DNA from: Prochlorococcus sp. AG-363-M17
GTDB lineage: Bacteria > Cyanobacteriota > Cyanobacteriia > PCC-6307 > Cyanobiaceae
Length of the DNA: 49,785 nucleotides
Direction of reading: 5' to 3'
Assembly: GCA_003278365.1 (NCBI GenBank)
Contig: QCFS01000010.1
Location: 1-49,785 of the forward strand
In this document: piece by piece, positions 20,093-29,630 of the stretch
Numbering within the stretch: position 1 is the stretch's first letter
How the letters are laid out: each line of letters starts with the position of its first letter
The notes under the pieces: model-generated
Seen by the model: the letters and a program-made list of their open reading frames with translations, nothing else
Told to the model about the DNA's origin: nothing
Database searches by the model: none
Made by a program: the position numbers and the translations under genes

Positions 20093-21043
20093 ATGTCTGT
20101 TTTAGTTGCCACTCCAAATGCTCCTTGGAGCTATTTAGGTCATGAGGTCTATTCAGTAAGTAGTAGTCCATTGAGTTCTTTGGAAGATGCCTTGGAATCA
20201 CAGTTGCCTGCTGTTCTTCTTGTGCATGGTTTTGGAGCCTCTACAGACCATTGGCGGCATAACATCCCAGTTCTTTCTCAGTCGCATGAGGTTCATGCAA
20301 TTGATTTGCTTGGTTTTGGGAGAAGTGCAAAGCCATCAACCTTGAATTATGGAGGTGATCTATGGAAAGAACAGGTCGTTGCTTACGTAAAGGAGAGAAT
20401 TGGCAGGAGAACTGTGATTGTTGGAAACTCTCTTGGCGGTTATGCGGCTCTTGCTGCGGGCGCAGACTTGAAATCAGAATCAGCAGGAGTTGTCTTACTT
20501 AATGCTGCTGGATATTTCAGCGATGAAAAGCTTTCTTCAGCTCCCAAAGATTTAGGCGGAAGGATTCGCAGGGGGATTGGAGTAGGTCTTTCTAGGGACC
20601 TTATGGTGAAGTGGTTTGTTTATCCGTTGATCCAAAGATTAATTTTTGAGAATCTTCGAAGACCTGATGTTATTAGGAAAACTCTTAAACAGGTTTATAT
20701 CGACTCAACCAATGTAGATGATGCACTTGTAGAGTCTATTCGTAGGCCTTCTTTAGATCCAGGTGCCTTTCAAGTATTTGCCAAAGTATTTCAGGCGAGA
20801 GGACCACAGGGAAAGCCAATAGATGAATTATTTCAGAATCTTCAATCACCTCTTTTATTGCTTTGGGGAGATAGTGACCCTTGGTTGAGGAATGCAAGAG
20901 CTAAACAAGATAAATTTCGATTGTTTGCCCAACAAGCTTCATTGCAATTTAAAGAGGTTGTTTTAAATGCAGGACACTGTCCTCATGATGAGGTCCCAGA
21001 ACTTGTAAATAAAGAAATGCTAATTTGGTTGCAGTCAAATTAA
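20093..21043 (+). CDS. Alpha/beta fold hydrolase
   Basis: A 316-residue soluble hydrolase. The oxyanion-hole segment HGFGASTDHW lies near residue 47, the nucleophile elbow GNSLGGY near 113, the acid in GDSDPWL near 262, and the catalytic His in AGHCPHDEVPE near 300. These fit the esterase/haloalkane-dehalogenase-like superfamily seen in cyanobacteria and plastids, some members of which act in pigment metabolism. The ATG at 20093 is chosen; a TTG one codon upstream is less likely. It follows the antiporter on the same strand after 135 bases, probably with its own promoter. Substrate unknown. Confidence 0.87.
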   Translation: MSVLVATPNAPWSYLGHEVYSVSSSPLSSLEDALESQLPAVLLVHGFGASTDHWRHNIPVLSQSHEVHAIDLLGFGRSAKPSTLNYGGDLWKEQVVAYVKERIGRRTVIVGNSLGGYAALAAGADLKSESAGVVLLNAAGYFSDEKLSSAPKDLGGRIRRGIGVGLSRDLMVKWFVYPLIQRLIFENLRRPDVIRKTLKQVYIDSTNVDDALVESIRRPSLDPGAFQVFAKVFQARGPQGKPIDELFQNLQSPLLLLWGDSDPWLRNARAKQDKFRLFAQQASLQFKEVVLNAGHCPHDEVPELVNKEMLIWLQSN

Positions 21044-21122
21044 CTTTTTTGCATCTATATCTTGCTTAATATTTATTTTTACTCTTCATTAATCTGAAGC
21101 CTTATAGTTTTCGACTATCTGA

Positions 21123-22340
21123 TCAACTTGCTACACCAGGAAGACGACCTATTGAAAGTTGTTGATTAGGATCAAACTGTTTTTTGACTGATTGAATAAT
21201 ACTTTTAGCTGGTGAATCACTCCAGGATTCCATATAATTTTCTTTTGATGCAGGCTGTATTAAAACTGTCATTTCTCCACCTATAGAGTTAATTAATTTG
21301 CGTAGTTTTTTTACTTCTTCTAGGGAAGTATTGCAGGATGATTTCTCTTGCCAGCCTTCCCCAAGGCCTATTCCAGCTGCAATATGCCATTCCCAACCAT
21401 TTAACGCTTTTAGGAAGCTACTGCTTATTAGTTCATGTCCCTTTGATGGTGGTATGGAAATACGAATTAACCAAGGAAGATCCTTTGAAGTCACTTTAGG
21501 GAATTGATTTTTGGGAAGTGGTCCATCCCAATCATTTGTGTTTGTATGAAGTTTATAGTTTTTGGCAAGTTCTTTGATGCCTTTTAGTTGATCTTTAATT
21601 GCTTTAAGTGACACACTTGATAAGCCAATTTTTAAATGCCATGTCTTTTGAGAACCTCCAACCCAGTCAATATATTCTGGTGTAAAGCTTGAATTAATAA
21701 GGTCTTGTCGAAAGGATTCTATTGCCAGCAGAGAGCCATTTATTTCTATTTGAGAATTAGCAGGTTTGATTGGCTGTGTTCTGAGTGTTAGCTCTTTAAT
21801 AAGTGCAAGACTTCCCCAACTTCCACAGAGCAGTCTCATTAAGTCATAACCAGCAACGTTTTTGACAACCTTTCCGCCAGCATGGGCTTCTATACCATCA
21901 GTTCTCATTATGCCAATGCCAATGATTTGATCACGCACTCCTAAATGACGATGTCGCAAACTTCCAGAAAATCCTCGAGAAATTAAACCACCAATCGTAC
22001 CTGTACTTTCTTGGTTGGACTTTGGTGAACTCCCCCAAGGCCAATCAATAGCAAGCCATTGATTTTTTTCTCTCAGAGTGGCTTGAAGCTCTCCGACTGA
22101 GATTCCTGCTTCAACAGTGACGATTAGATCCTCTGGTGAAAATTTAATTACATTTCTTAGAGCTCTTGTACTTATCGCTATGGAACTCTCGTGTAGCCTT
22201 GGTCCCCAATGAACTCTTGTACACAATCCACATGGATGCCAGGGTCTGGAGTCTTCATATAACTCTGCCAGAAGTTCAGAAAAGTCTTTTGATGATTTAG
22301 GGGCCAGTGGAATGGCATAGTTTTTTGATTGAGGCTTCAC
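21123..22340 (-). CDS. glcE: Glycolate oxidase subunit GlcE-like FAD-binding protein
   Basis: A 405-residue protein with the FAD-binding domain of the VAO/PCMH type: VTVEAGISVGELQATL near residue 75, TGTIGGLISRGFSG near 113, and KVVKNVAGYDLMRLLCGSWGSL near 155 in two parts. It is the FAD subunit partner in glycolate dehydrogenase, which oxidises photorespiratory glycolate to glyoxylate. The start is a GTG (22338-22340). It lies 14 bases from, and divergent to, the acid sugar kinase. GlcF lies on the other side of that kinase; glcD is not in the window. Confidence 0.88.
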   Translation of the reverse strand: MKPQSKNYAIPLAPKSSKDFSELLAELYEDSRPWHPCGLCTRVHWGPRLHESSIAISTRALRNVIKFSPEDLIVTVEAGISVGELQATLREKNQWLAIDWPWGSSPKSNQESTGTIGGLISRGFSGSLRHRHLGVRDQIIGIGIMRTDGIEAHAGGKVVKNVAGYDLMRLLCGSWGSLALIKELTLRTQPIKPANSQIEINGSLLAIESFRQDLINSSFTPEYIDWVGGSQKTWHLKIGLSSVSLKAIKDQLKGIKELAKNYKLHTNTNDWDGPLPKNQFPKVTSKDLPWLIRISIPPSKGHELISSSFLKALNGWEWHIAAGIGLGEGWQEKSSCNTSLEEVKKLRKLINSIGGEMTVLIQPASKENYMESWSDSPAKSIIQSVKKQFDPNQQLSIGRLPGVAS

Positions 22341-22354
22341 GGCACGATGTTGTT

Positions 22355-23710
22355 ATGAAGATTGTTGTATTTGATGATGATCCGACAGGTTCTCAGACGG
22401 TTCATAGTTGCCCTTTGCTTCTTTCGTGGGATGTAGATGTGTTGCGCAGAGGTTTGCGTCACCAGTCGCCATTGCTTTTTGTATTAGCAAACACTCGCTC
22501 ATTAGTTCCTGATGAAGCTGCAAATCGTATTACTGAGATATGTAATGCTTTGAATCAGGCAATTGCTGCAGAGGATTTATCTTTTGAAAACATAATTCTT
22601 GTTAGTCGTGGAGATTCCACGTTGCGCGGGCATGGGGTTTTAGAGCCAGAAGTAATTAATAACTCACTTGGACCTTTTGATGCAACCCTACATGTTCCAG
22701 CCTTTTTAGAGGGTGGACGAACAACAGTGGATGGCATGCATTTACTAAATGGAACCCCTGTTCACAAGACTTCTTTTGCTAAAGATCATTTATTTACTTT
22801 TAGTACTAGCTATTTGCCAGATTGGCTTCATGAAAAGAGTAGAGGTGCTATTGATCCATTATCTGTCCAAAGAATTACTTTATCTCAATTAGATCAAGCG
22901 GCTTTGAGTCCCAATGGCATGATTGATTTAGAAAGATCCTTAAAAGCTCTTGTTGGAAACCAGCCGGTTGTAGTAGATGCTGTTAAGAGGGAACAGTTGG
23001 ATGTATTGGCTATAGCGGTTAGAAATTTGTCCAGCTCAAAGCGTTTTTTATTTCGTTCGGCTGCAAGTTTATTAAATTCTTTAGCTGACCTGTCTCCTAA
23101 GTCTCTTGATGCAAAACAAATTAGAGGCTTTTGTCGAAAGGATGAAATGGGACAATATCTACCAGGAATGATTTTAGTCGGCTCTCATGTAGAACTTGCT
23201 GATATTCAGTTACGAAGATTATTAGAAGTTGATAAATGTAAAGGAATCGAATTGCCTGTTGCAAAGTTAGCAAGTTTATTTAATGAAGGTTTTAAAGATC
23301 TTCACCTACCTACTTTAGAGAAACAATGGGTTGCTCAATTAGAAGAATTGTTAGAACAAGGAAAGACTCCTGTTTTATATACTACTCGAGGCGAGATTTT
23401 GTTTTCATCAGTTAGATCCAGGTTACTATTTGGTTATTATTTGGCTAATTTGATGGCTAGACTGACCAAAAATATTGCACCAAAACTTGGCTATCTTATA
23501 AGTAAAGGCGGAATTACTACGCATATACTTTTGCAAAAAGGACTAGGACTAGAAAAAGTGAATTTGGCGGGGCAGATCTTACCAGGACTCTCCCTTATAA
23601 TAGCTGGAGCAAGAAACAATAATAGTCCTTTGCCAATAGTTACTTTTCCTGGCAATCTAGGTGGAAAGAATACATTATTACAAGCTTGGGAAATTTTAAA
23701 TATTTGCTGA
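22355..23710 (+). CDS. Four-carbon acid sugar kinase family protein (DUF1537)
   Basis: A 451-residue two-domain kinase. The N-terminal domain opens with VFDDDPTGSQT (residues 4-14), the substrate-binding DDxTG signature, and has RGDSTLRGHG near 89. The C-terminal nucleotide-binding domain has SKGGITTH near 387 and VTFPGNLGGKNTL near 430. Relatives phosphorylate D-threonate, D-erythronate or related acids. The ATG at 22355 is chosen because upstream residues are not family-like. The gene lies between glcE and glcF on the opposite strand and overlaps the end of glcF by 15 bases. Substrate is not known. Confidence 0.9.
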   Translation: MKIVVFDDDPTGSQTVHSCPLLLSWDVDVLRRGLRHQSPLLFVLANTRSLVPDEAANRITEICNALNQAIAAEDLSFENIILVSRGDSTLRGHGVLEPEVINNSLGPFDATLHVPAFLEGGRTTVDGMHLLNGTPVHKTSFAKDHLFTFSTSYLPDWLHEKSRGAIDPLSVQRITLSQLDQAALSPNGMIDLERSLKALVGNQPVVVDAVKREQLDVLAIAVRNLSSSKRFLFRSAASLLNSLADLSPKSLDAKQIRGFCRKDEMGQYLPGMILVGSHVELADIQLRRLLEVDKCKGIELPVAKLASLFNEGFKDLHLPTLEKQWVAQLEELLEQGKTPVLYTTRGEILFSSVRSRLLFGYYLANLMARLTKNIAPKLGYLISKGGITTHILLQKGLGLEKVNLAGQILPGLSLIIAGARNNNSPLPIVTFPGNLGGKNTLLQAWEILNIC

Positions 23711-25042
23711 TTTAGCGAGTAATTGCATAGGGTGCATTACTTTTAAATTGCTTTCTAAATGTCGACGAATTTGAAGAGTACAGCCTATATTTGCACTTGC
23801 TATTATCTCTGCATTAGTTTCTTCTAAATCTTTAACTTTTATTGCTCCAAGTTCATTTGCGATGTCTGGTTGTAGCAGGTTATAGATACCAGCACTGCCA
23901 CAACAAACACCTGCTTCCTTGCATTCAACAAGTAGAAGTTCGGGAATTCTTTCTAAAAGTTTACGTGGTTCTTGGGAAATTTGTTGACCGTGGATCATAT
24001 GACATGCATCATGATAAGTAACTGTAATTGGTAGTTTTAGCTTGTTATTTTTGGAGGCTGTAATAGTTAGTGGTTTTAGACGTTCGAGGAAGCTTTCACT
24101 GAACCCTTCTTTAAATAAGAATTCATGAACATCAAAAACAGGTGATGAGAAGTTGTGTCTTTTATCTAGAAGATTTTTATAGGCTTTCATAGTATGACCA
24201 CACCCGGAAGCTGCTATCAGGATTGCATCTAACTCTTCTTTGTTACCGTCACTTAATCCTTCAATCGTATCGTTAAAACTTTGCACGAGTTGTTTAGCAA
24301 GGACTATGGTGGAATCCATTTCTCCTTGATGATGTGTGACAGCTCCACAGCACCCTTGGTTCTTTGGGATAACAACTTCAAATCCATTGGCTTGTAGAAC
24401 TGACAATGTTGCTTTGTTTACTTCAGGATCAAAACAACGTTGAACACAACCAAGAACTAGTCCGACTCTTCCGCGTTTTTTTTCAAAAGCTTTATTTATA
24501 ACCTTAAAGTTGTCTTGGAAGTTTTCTTCTGCTAGTTGTGGAAGTAATGCTTCCATGGCTTGTAACTCTTTTCCGAGAATTCCAGTTAGACCAATTTTCC
24601 GCATTATTTTTTGAACATGGCTTCCAGAATAGGTTCGTAGTGTAGTAAGAATTGCTCTAAGCCGGTTTGGATATGGTAAGAAAGATAAAAGAACATTTCT
24701 TAGAATTTTCTGACATGAATTACGCAGATTTCCTTGATTTAACTGAGGTCGAACTGCTTCTATCAATTGGTCATATTTAACACCTGATGGACAGGCCGAT
24801 ACGCATGCGTAACACCCTAGACATGTGTCAAAATGATGAGCAATAGTGGGATCCATTGTCAATTCATTATTATCAATAGCTTTTAAAATATGTATTCTTC
24901 CGCGAGGTGAATCCATCTCGGTACCAAGGACCCGGTAGCTTGCACATGTTGGAAGACAGAATCCACAATGTACACAAGGATCTGTGTTGTCTATAGGGAC
25001 CAAATTTTGTTGGGGTGTTAAGGATTTTTGAGTAGGATCCAT
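23696..25042 (-). CDS. glcF: Glycolate oxidase iron-sulfur subunit GlcF
   Basis: A 448-residue protein with two [4Fe-4S] ferredoxin motifs near the N terminus (CVHCGFCLPTC from about residue 23; CLGCYACVSACP from about 73) and two CCG domains (CCGAVTHH near 233 and CCGSAGIYN near 390). This is the electron-transfer subunit of glycolate dehydrogenase and of the related GlpC family. Its 3' end overlaps the opposing kinase gene by 15 bases. It lies 100 bases downstream of icd on the same strand. Confidence 0.93.
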   Translation of the reverse strand: MDPTQKSLTPQQNLVPIDNTDPCVHCGFCLPTCASYRVLGTEMDSPRGRIHILKAIDNNELTMDPTIAHHFDTCLGCYACVSACPSGVKYDQLIEAVRPQLNQGNLRNSCQKILRNVLLSFLPYPNRLRAILTTLRTYSGSHVQKIMRKIGLTGILGKELQAMEALLPQLAEENFQDNFKVINKAFEKKRGRVGLVLGCVQRCFDPEVNKATLSVLQANGFEVVIPKNQGCCGAVTHHQGEMDSTIVLAKQLVQSFNDTIEGLSDGNKEELDAILIAASGCGHTMKAYKNLLDKRHNFSSPVFDVHEFLFKEGFSESFLERLKPLTITASKNNKLKLPITVTYHDACHMIHGQQISQEPRKLLERIPELLLVECKEAGVCCGSAGIYNLLQPDIANELGAIKVKDLEETNAEIIASANIGCTLQIRRHLESNLKVMHPMQLLAKSANI

Positions 25043-25142
25043 GCTTCAGTTTTACTTCTAAAAAAACATTGTGCATTTTTGCTTACAATTCAACCTTATA
25101 TCTAGATAGATTCTTCTTGATTACTTTGATTAAATAAATTTA

Positions 25143-26567
25143 CTAAAATCTTTCAATTACCGCTTTTGCAAAACCACTGCAGCTTAACGGATCGACTGGT
25201 GGTTCCATGAGTCGAGCTAAGTCGTAGGTAACTTGCTTATGTTCAATTGATTCACTAATACCTTTAGTTATTAGATCTGCGGCTTCTTGCCAACCTAGGA
25301 ATTCAAGCATCATTACCCCACTTAGAATTACAGACCCTGGATTAATGCGATCAAGACCAGCATGTTTTGGAGCAGTTCCATGTGTAGCCTCAAAAATAGC
25401 TGCTTTATCGCCAATATTTGCCCCTGGAGCCATTCCAAGACCTCCAACTATTGCAGCTGCCGCGTCTGAGATGTAATCACCATTTAAGTTAAGGGTGGCA
25501 AGAATAGAGTATTCCTGAGGTCTAGTTTGAATTTGTTGAAAGATACTGTCAGCAATACGGTCATCAACCAAAACCATTTCTCGCCATTTATTTTTTCCAT
25601 GACTATTGCCGATTGTTTTTATTACATTCATTACCTCTAAACATATTGACTCTTTCTTTTCTGGGGTCAGTGAATCAAATCCTGGTTCTATCATTCTTGC
25701 ATTCTCTTCGTACTCTAAATTTGGATTTTTATCAGCATTTTCAAGAATCCAACTTTCTCTTTCTGTAACACAAACCTCACGGAATTCACTATTTACCAAT
25801 TCATAACCCCAGTCTCGGAAGGCACCCTCAGTAAATTTCATGATATTTCCTTTATGGACAAGTGTGACATGCCTTTTGTCTCCTTCAAGTTTTAAAGCAT
25901 GTTGAATAGCTTTACGAATATGTCTTTGACTACCTTTTTTACTAACTGGTTTAATTCCTATTCCAGAATTTTCTGGAATTTTTCGTTGACCTAACTTTCC
26001 ATTGGCAGGTATCACTTTTGTGTTTAAGTGATGTCTTAGTTGCTCACCTATTTTGTCTGAGTTTTCCCATTCAATTCCCATATATATATCTTCTGTGTTT
26101 TCTCTGTACACAATTACATCAAGGTCTTCAGGCCTTTTGTGAGGGCTTGGAGTTCCTTTGTAATACCTGCATGGACGTACGCAAGAATAAAGATCAAAGG
26201 TTTGCCTTAGAGCTACATTTAATGAGCGAATCCCTCCTCCTACAGGTGTTGTTAAAGGCCCTTTAATTGCTATTCCATAGGTTTCTATTGCTTTTAGAGT
26301 ATCTGCTGGAAGATATTCGTATGTTCCATATAGTTCGCATGCCTCGTCCCCTGCATAAATTTTGAACCATTCTATTAACCGTTTTACTCCATAGGCTTTT
26401 TTTATTGCGGCATCAATGACCATTTGGGTTGCTGGCCAAATATCCACACCTGTTCCATCACCTCTGATAAATGGGATAATTGGATTGTCAGGAACTAAAG
26501 GTTGTCCATTTACAAAGCTAATAGCTTCGCCCTTTGATGGAGCTGTGATTTTCTCGAATTGAGTCAT
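25143..26567 (-). CDS. icd: Isocitrate dehydrogenase (NADP+)
   Basis: A 474-residue enzyme producing 2-oxoglutarate, the carbon skeleton for ammonium assimilation. Substrate-site residues are visible in the region after [15 protein letters not shown] near 155, with SLNVALRQ and the RPCRYYKG segment near 130; [14 protein letters not shown] near 370 and the [17 protein letters not shown] block near 400 complete the family pattern. Length matches the usual cyanobacterial enzyme, longer than the E. coli form. 2-oxoglutarate also serves as the nitrogen-status signal in cyanobacteria. Confidence 0.98.
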   Translation of the reverse strand: MTQFEKITAPSKGEAISFVNGQPLVPDNPIIPFIRGDGTGVDIWPATQMVIDAAIKKAYGVKRLIEWFKIYAGDEACELYGTYEYLPADTLKAIETYGIAIKGPLTTPVGGGIRSLNVALRQTFDLYSCVRPCRYYKGTPSPHKRPEDLDVIVYRENTEDIYMGIEWENSDKIGEQLRHHLNTKVIPANGKLGQRKIPENSGIGIKPVSKKGSQRHIRKAIQHALKLEGDKRHVTLVHKGNIMKFTEGAFRDWGYELVNSEFREVCVTERESWILENADKNPNLEYEENARMIEPGFDSLTPEKKESICLEVMNVIKTIGNSHGKNKWREMVLVDDRIADSIFQQIQTRPQEYSILATLNLNGDYISDAAAAIVGGLGMAPGANIGDKAAIFEATHGTAPKHAGLDRINPGSVILSGVMMLEFLGWQEAADLITKGISESIEHKQVTYDLARLMEPPVDPLSCSGFAKAVIERF

Positions 26568-26702
26568 AACAGTTCTGCTTAACTAATCTAATCTTCAGAT
26601 GAGCCTATGACTTGGTGGGGCAATTTAACTCCAGAATTTAGTTAAAGCTTTAATTAGACAAGATTTCCTTGGTTTTTAAAGTGCTGCATTTCTTTCAAGC
26701 TG

Positions 26703-27680
26703 ATGATTAAGACCTCTTTGGATCACTCAGGTATCACCGCTCAGGTTTGGGTGGTAGCAGCTTGTTTTAACGAAGCTGTAGTGATAACCCAATTTATTGA
26801 AAGAGTTATTGCAGTACCTGAAGTATCTCGATTAGTGCTGGTAGATGATGGGTCTAGTGACTCCACAGTTTCTGAGATTCTTTCTTGGCAAGAACATAAT
26901 TCAGTGGGTGAAGATCGAGTTGAGGTTGTTTTGATTGAGTTGACACGTAATTTTGGCAAAGAGGCAGCAATGCTTGCAGGAATGGACTATGCAAAAGGTA
27001 AGTGTGATGTAGTTGTTTTGATTGATTCTGATCTGCAACATCCACCTGAGTTGATTTCTGGAATGGTTTCTTCCTGGAGAGATGGTGCTGAGATCGTATC
27101 TGCTGTAAGGGATAGTCGCGATCAAGAGTCGCTATTGAAAGTGGCGACTGCCTCATGGTTTTACAAGGTTTTTAATAACGTTGTTGACTCCATACAGCTC
27201 CAAGAAGGCGCTGGTGATTACCGATTGCTCAGCGCCCCGGTAGTGGAAGCATTAACCACAATGAGGGAATCTGGACGTTTTTCTAAAGGTTTGGTTCCGT
27301 GGACTGGTTATAAAAGTGTTGATATCAGCTATAGAAGAGTAACTAGACTTGGCGGTATTAGTTCTTGGAGTCCTTATAAATTATGGAGCTATGCACTTGA
27401 TGGGATATTTTCTTTTTCAGTTTTGCCTCTGAGGATTTGGAGTTTTCTGGGCTTAACAGTCTCCATAATTAGTCTATTCTATGCAATTTTGATAATTTTT
27501 AGGACGTTAATTAATGGCATTGATGTCCCAGGATATGCCTCATTAATTGTTGCCATTTTATTCTTAGGAGGGGTCCAGCTGATTGGTATTGGTGTGCTTG
27601 GTGATTATATTGGAAGAATTTATGTTGATGCGAAAGCAAGACCTCATTATTTTGTAAGGTCTATTCATCAGGATAGATGA
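26703..27680 (+). CDS. Family 2 glycosyltransferase, GtrB/dolichol-phosphate-mannose-synthase-like
   Basis: A 325-residue membrane-bound glycosyltransferase. The GT-A catalytic domain (about 14-230) has VVAACFNEA near 17, VDDGSSDST (47-55) and the metal-binding DSDLQHPPE with D108/D110. Two C-terminal transmembrane helices (about 237-262 and 275-297) match enzymes that transfer a sugar from a nucleotide donor to undecaprenyl phosphate. Its 3' end overlaps the opposing GtrA-YdjC fusion gene by 20 bases, and the pairing suggests a shared lipid-linked-sugar pathway. Donor sugar is unknown. Confidence 0.9.
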   Translation: MIKTSLDHSGITAQVWVVAACFNEAVVITQFIERVIAVPEVSRLVLVDDGSSDSTVSEILSWQEHNSVGEDRVEVVLIELTRNFGKEAAMLAGMDYAKGKCDVVVLIDSDLQHPPELISGMVSSWRDGAEIVSAVRDSRDQESLLKVATASWFYKVFNNVVDSIQLQEGAGDYRLLSAPVVEALTTMRESGRFSKGLVPWTGYKSVDISYRRVTRLGGISSWSPYKLWSYALDGIFSFSVLPLRIWSFLGLTVSIISLFYAILIIFRTLINGIDVPGYASLIVAILFLGGVQLIGIGVLGDYIGRIYVDAKARPHYFVRSIHQDR

Positions 27681-28968
27681 TCTTAGTGTTTTTTGATTTG
27701 AATCTTCTTAAGGCATCTAATTCGATTTTTCGCCATTTTGAAGAAAAAAATCTTTTTGATAAAGGAAATCTTGATAATCTAAAAATCTCTTCTCTTATTA
27801 TTTGGTCTGACGGATGGCTTAAAATTAGAGACTGAGTTTCTCCTGGCTTAATCTTAAGAATTTGTAGCTCTTTAAAACCAAGTCTTAAGGGCTCTTCGCT
27901 CATATTTCCAGTAAATAATATCCCAGAAAACCCCGCATTTGTGCGAATCTTCGCCTTTGAAATTTTTGGCTTGGCGATTATTGTAAGCCATTGAAGTATA
28001 AACCATTTTATCAACCCACCATTGAAAAAGATTTTTCGCCAGTAATGCCAACTCAAACCGGTTGGGAGCGGCTCATAAGTGGTACGAATCCAAGTGATTT
28101 CTTTTGCTTCGGATAACTTTATTAGAATGTCTAAAACTATTGGTATTAAATGGATATGCTGATGACCATCTATACAGATTTGATTAATTGATGTAAGAAA
28201 TTTAAATTGATTAATTTGGGAATTAATTTCTTGGTATAAAGCATCTTCATAGCGTTTCCGAATTCCTAAAACCCTGGGAATAAATGATAATATCAGTAAT
28301 TTTGTAAAGCTTACTTTAAGACTTCCTTGACCATTCGTTAAACCTTTCGTATCTGAATTAGATGCTAATGCTGGCCCTTCTGTGAGGCAAAGGTGTAATA
28401 CAAGCTCTATTGACTTATTCTCTTTCCATAGTTGAATAGCTTCGTTTACTGCAGTTCCATTGACCAATAAGCTTGCACTCGCTATTTTCCCTTCTTTTGC
28501 AAGGGATATGATTGCATTATTGGTTGAAGATGTGAGGCCTAGGTCATCTGCATGAAGAATTGGTGGGTATTTTAATAAATGGTTTCTTCTTAAGCTAAAT
28601 TTTGCAGCAAAGTTCCATATTAATGCATTTACTAATGTTGGAGTGAGTATGAAAATTAATGCACTAAAACCAAGCATTTTGATGGAGGAAAATAACAAGG
28701 GTAATAGTGATGCAAGTATGATATTTGTTGAAAATTGTAAGATTAACCATCGACGTGCAAACCTTTTCCCATTAGTTTCTCTTCGAAATGTGTAAATTGC
28801 ATGACCTAGGTAACTAATTAATGATGCAACTAGGAATCCACTGAGATTGCTTATCCAAAGTGGAAAAGATTTGCTAAGTATTAATAAAACCAAAGCATGC
28901 ACAACTGCAGCCATTCCACCTATCAAGCAGTACCGAAAAACTTTTTTGCTTTTTTTAAGAATGCTCAT
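27661..28968 (-). CDS. GtrA-like flippase fused to a YdjC/ChbG-like deacetylase
   Basis: A 435-residue fusion. Residues about 8-128 form four transmembrane helices with the GtrA pattern (FRYCLIGGMAAVVHALV; YTFRRE), a family linked to polyprenyl-phosphate-sugar translocation. Residues about 136-430 are a YdjC-type carbohydrate deacetylase: HADDLG (H139, D141, D142), HLCLTEG near 192, and DGHQHIH (D267, H269, H271, H273), giving a full metal site. Both halves look intact. Overlap with the GT2 gene supports a joint role: attach a sugar to lipid, deacetylate it, flip it. Confidence 0.88.
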   Translation of the reverse strand: MSILKKSKKVFRYCLIGGMAAVVHALVLLILSKSFPLWISNLSGFLVASLISYLGHAIYTFRRETNGKRFARRWLILQFSTNIILASLLPLLFSSIKMLGFSALIFILTPTLVNALIWNFAAKFSLRRNHLLKYPPILHADDLGLTSSTNNAIISLAKEGKIASASLLVNGTAVNEAIQLWKENKSIELVLHLCLTEGPALASNSDTKGLTNGQGSLKVSFTKLLILSFIPRVLGIRKRYEDALYQEINSQINQFKFLTSINQICIDGHQHIHLIPIVLDILIKLSEAKEITWIRTTYEPLPTGLSWHYWRKIFFNGGLIKWFILQWLTIIAKPKISKAKIRTNAGFSGILFTGNMSEEPLRLGFKELQILKIKPGETQSLILSHPSDQIIREEIFRLSRFPLSKRFFSSKWRKIELDALRRFKSKNTKIIYPDE

Positions 28969-29066
28969 TCCTCCAGACTAGATATTTTTTGAATAATCGC
29001 CCGTTTGCAAGTTTGTACTGATGCTAAAGATGAAAGATACTTCAGGTAATTTTCAGAATACCTCAA

Positions 29067-29540
29067 ATGGAATTAGCATATATAAAGATTGAATTGCGAA
29101 GGTTAAGGAGTGCATTTGTGAACGCATCAGAGCATGATCAGAACTTTGTGTTTGCGCAAGCATTGGCATCATCCGCAAGTCTTGTAAGAAGTTATTTTCC
29201 TGCAGCTTCCGTTAATCTGACGCCATGGCGAGATGACCCAGAGACTCGGAGGTGGACAGAGGATGAGACACTTGATATGTCATTTCATTTCCCTGGCTGG
29301 TCCCCTCGATTGCAGTGCCGAAGCTTGCTTTTGCAATTGAGACTAAGCGGAGATGATCATGGATCGATGAAGCCTTATCTTTTGGGTGTTCTAATTCGTG
29401 GGATGACTTATGAAGGAGAACGCTGGCGATTAGCTACTGTTGGTGATTGGAGCCCCACTGGTAACTATTTACCTGATCCTTCTCAATGGGCACTTTTGAA
29501 GGAGATATGCAAAGAACTTTTTTCTCTATTCCCGCCTTAG
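29067..29540 (+). CDS. Conserved hypothetical protein upstream of the bilin operon
   Basis: A 157-residue soluble protein with no signal peptide, no membrane segment and no recognised catalytic motif. It is rich in Trp and Arg (LTPWRDDPETRRW; FPGWSPRLQCR; ERWRLATVGDWSP). It lies 90 bases upstream of the heme oxygenase gene on the same strand and may share its promoter. It probably belongs to a cyanobacterial family of unknown function; a link to bilin or light-harvesting work is only positional. Confidence 0.75.
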   Translation: MELAYIKIELRRLRSAFVNASEHDQNFVFAQALASSASLVRSYFPAASVNLTPWRDDPETRRWTEDETLDMSFHFPGWSPRLQCRSLLLQLRLSGDDHGSMKPYLLGVLIRGMTYEGERWRLATVGDWSPTGNYLPDPSQWALLKEICKELFSLFPP

Positions 29541-29630
29541 CATGAAATCTTTTAAATCTTCTCAATTACAGTGTCCTATCAATGGTTTGGTTTCTAATTT
29601 CACCATGATGCCCTTCTGCGAGCAAATTAA

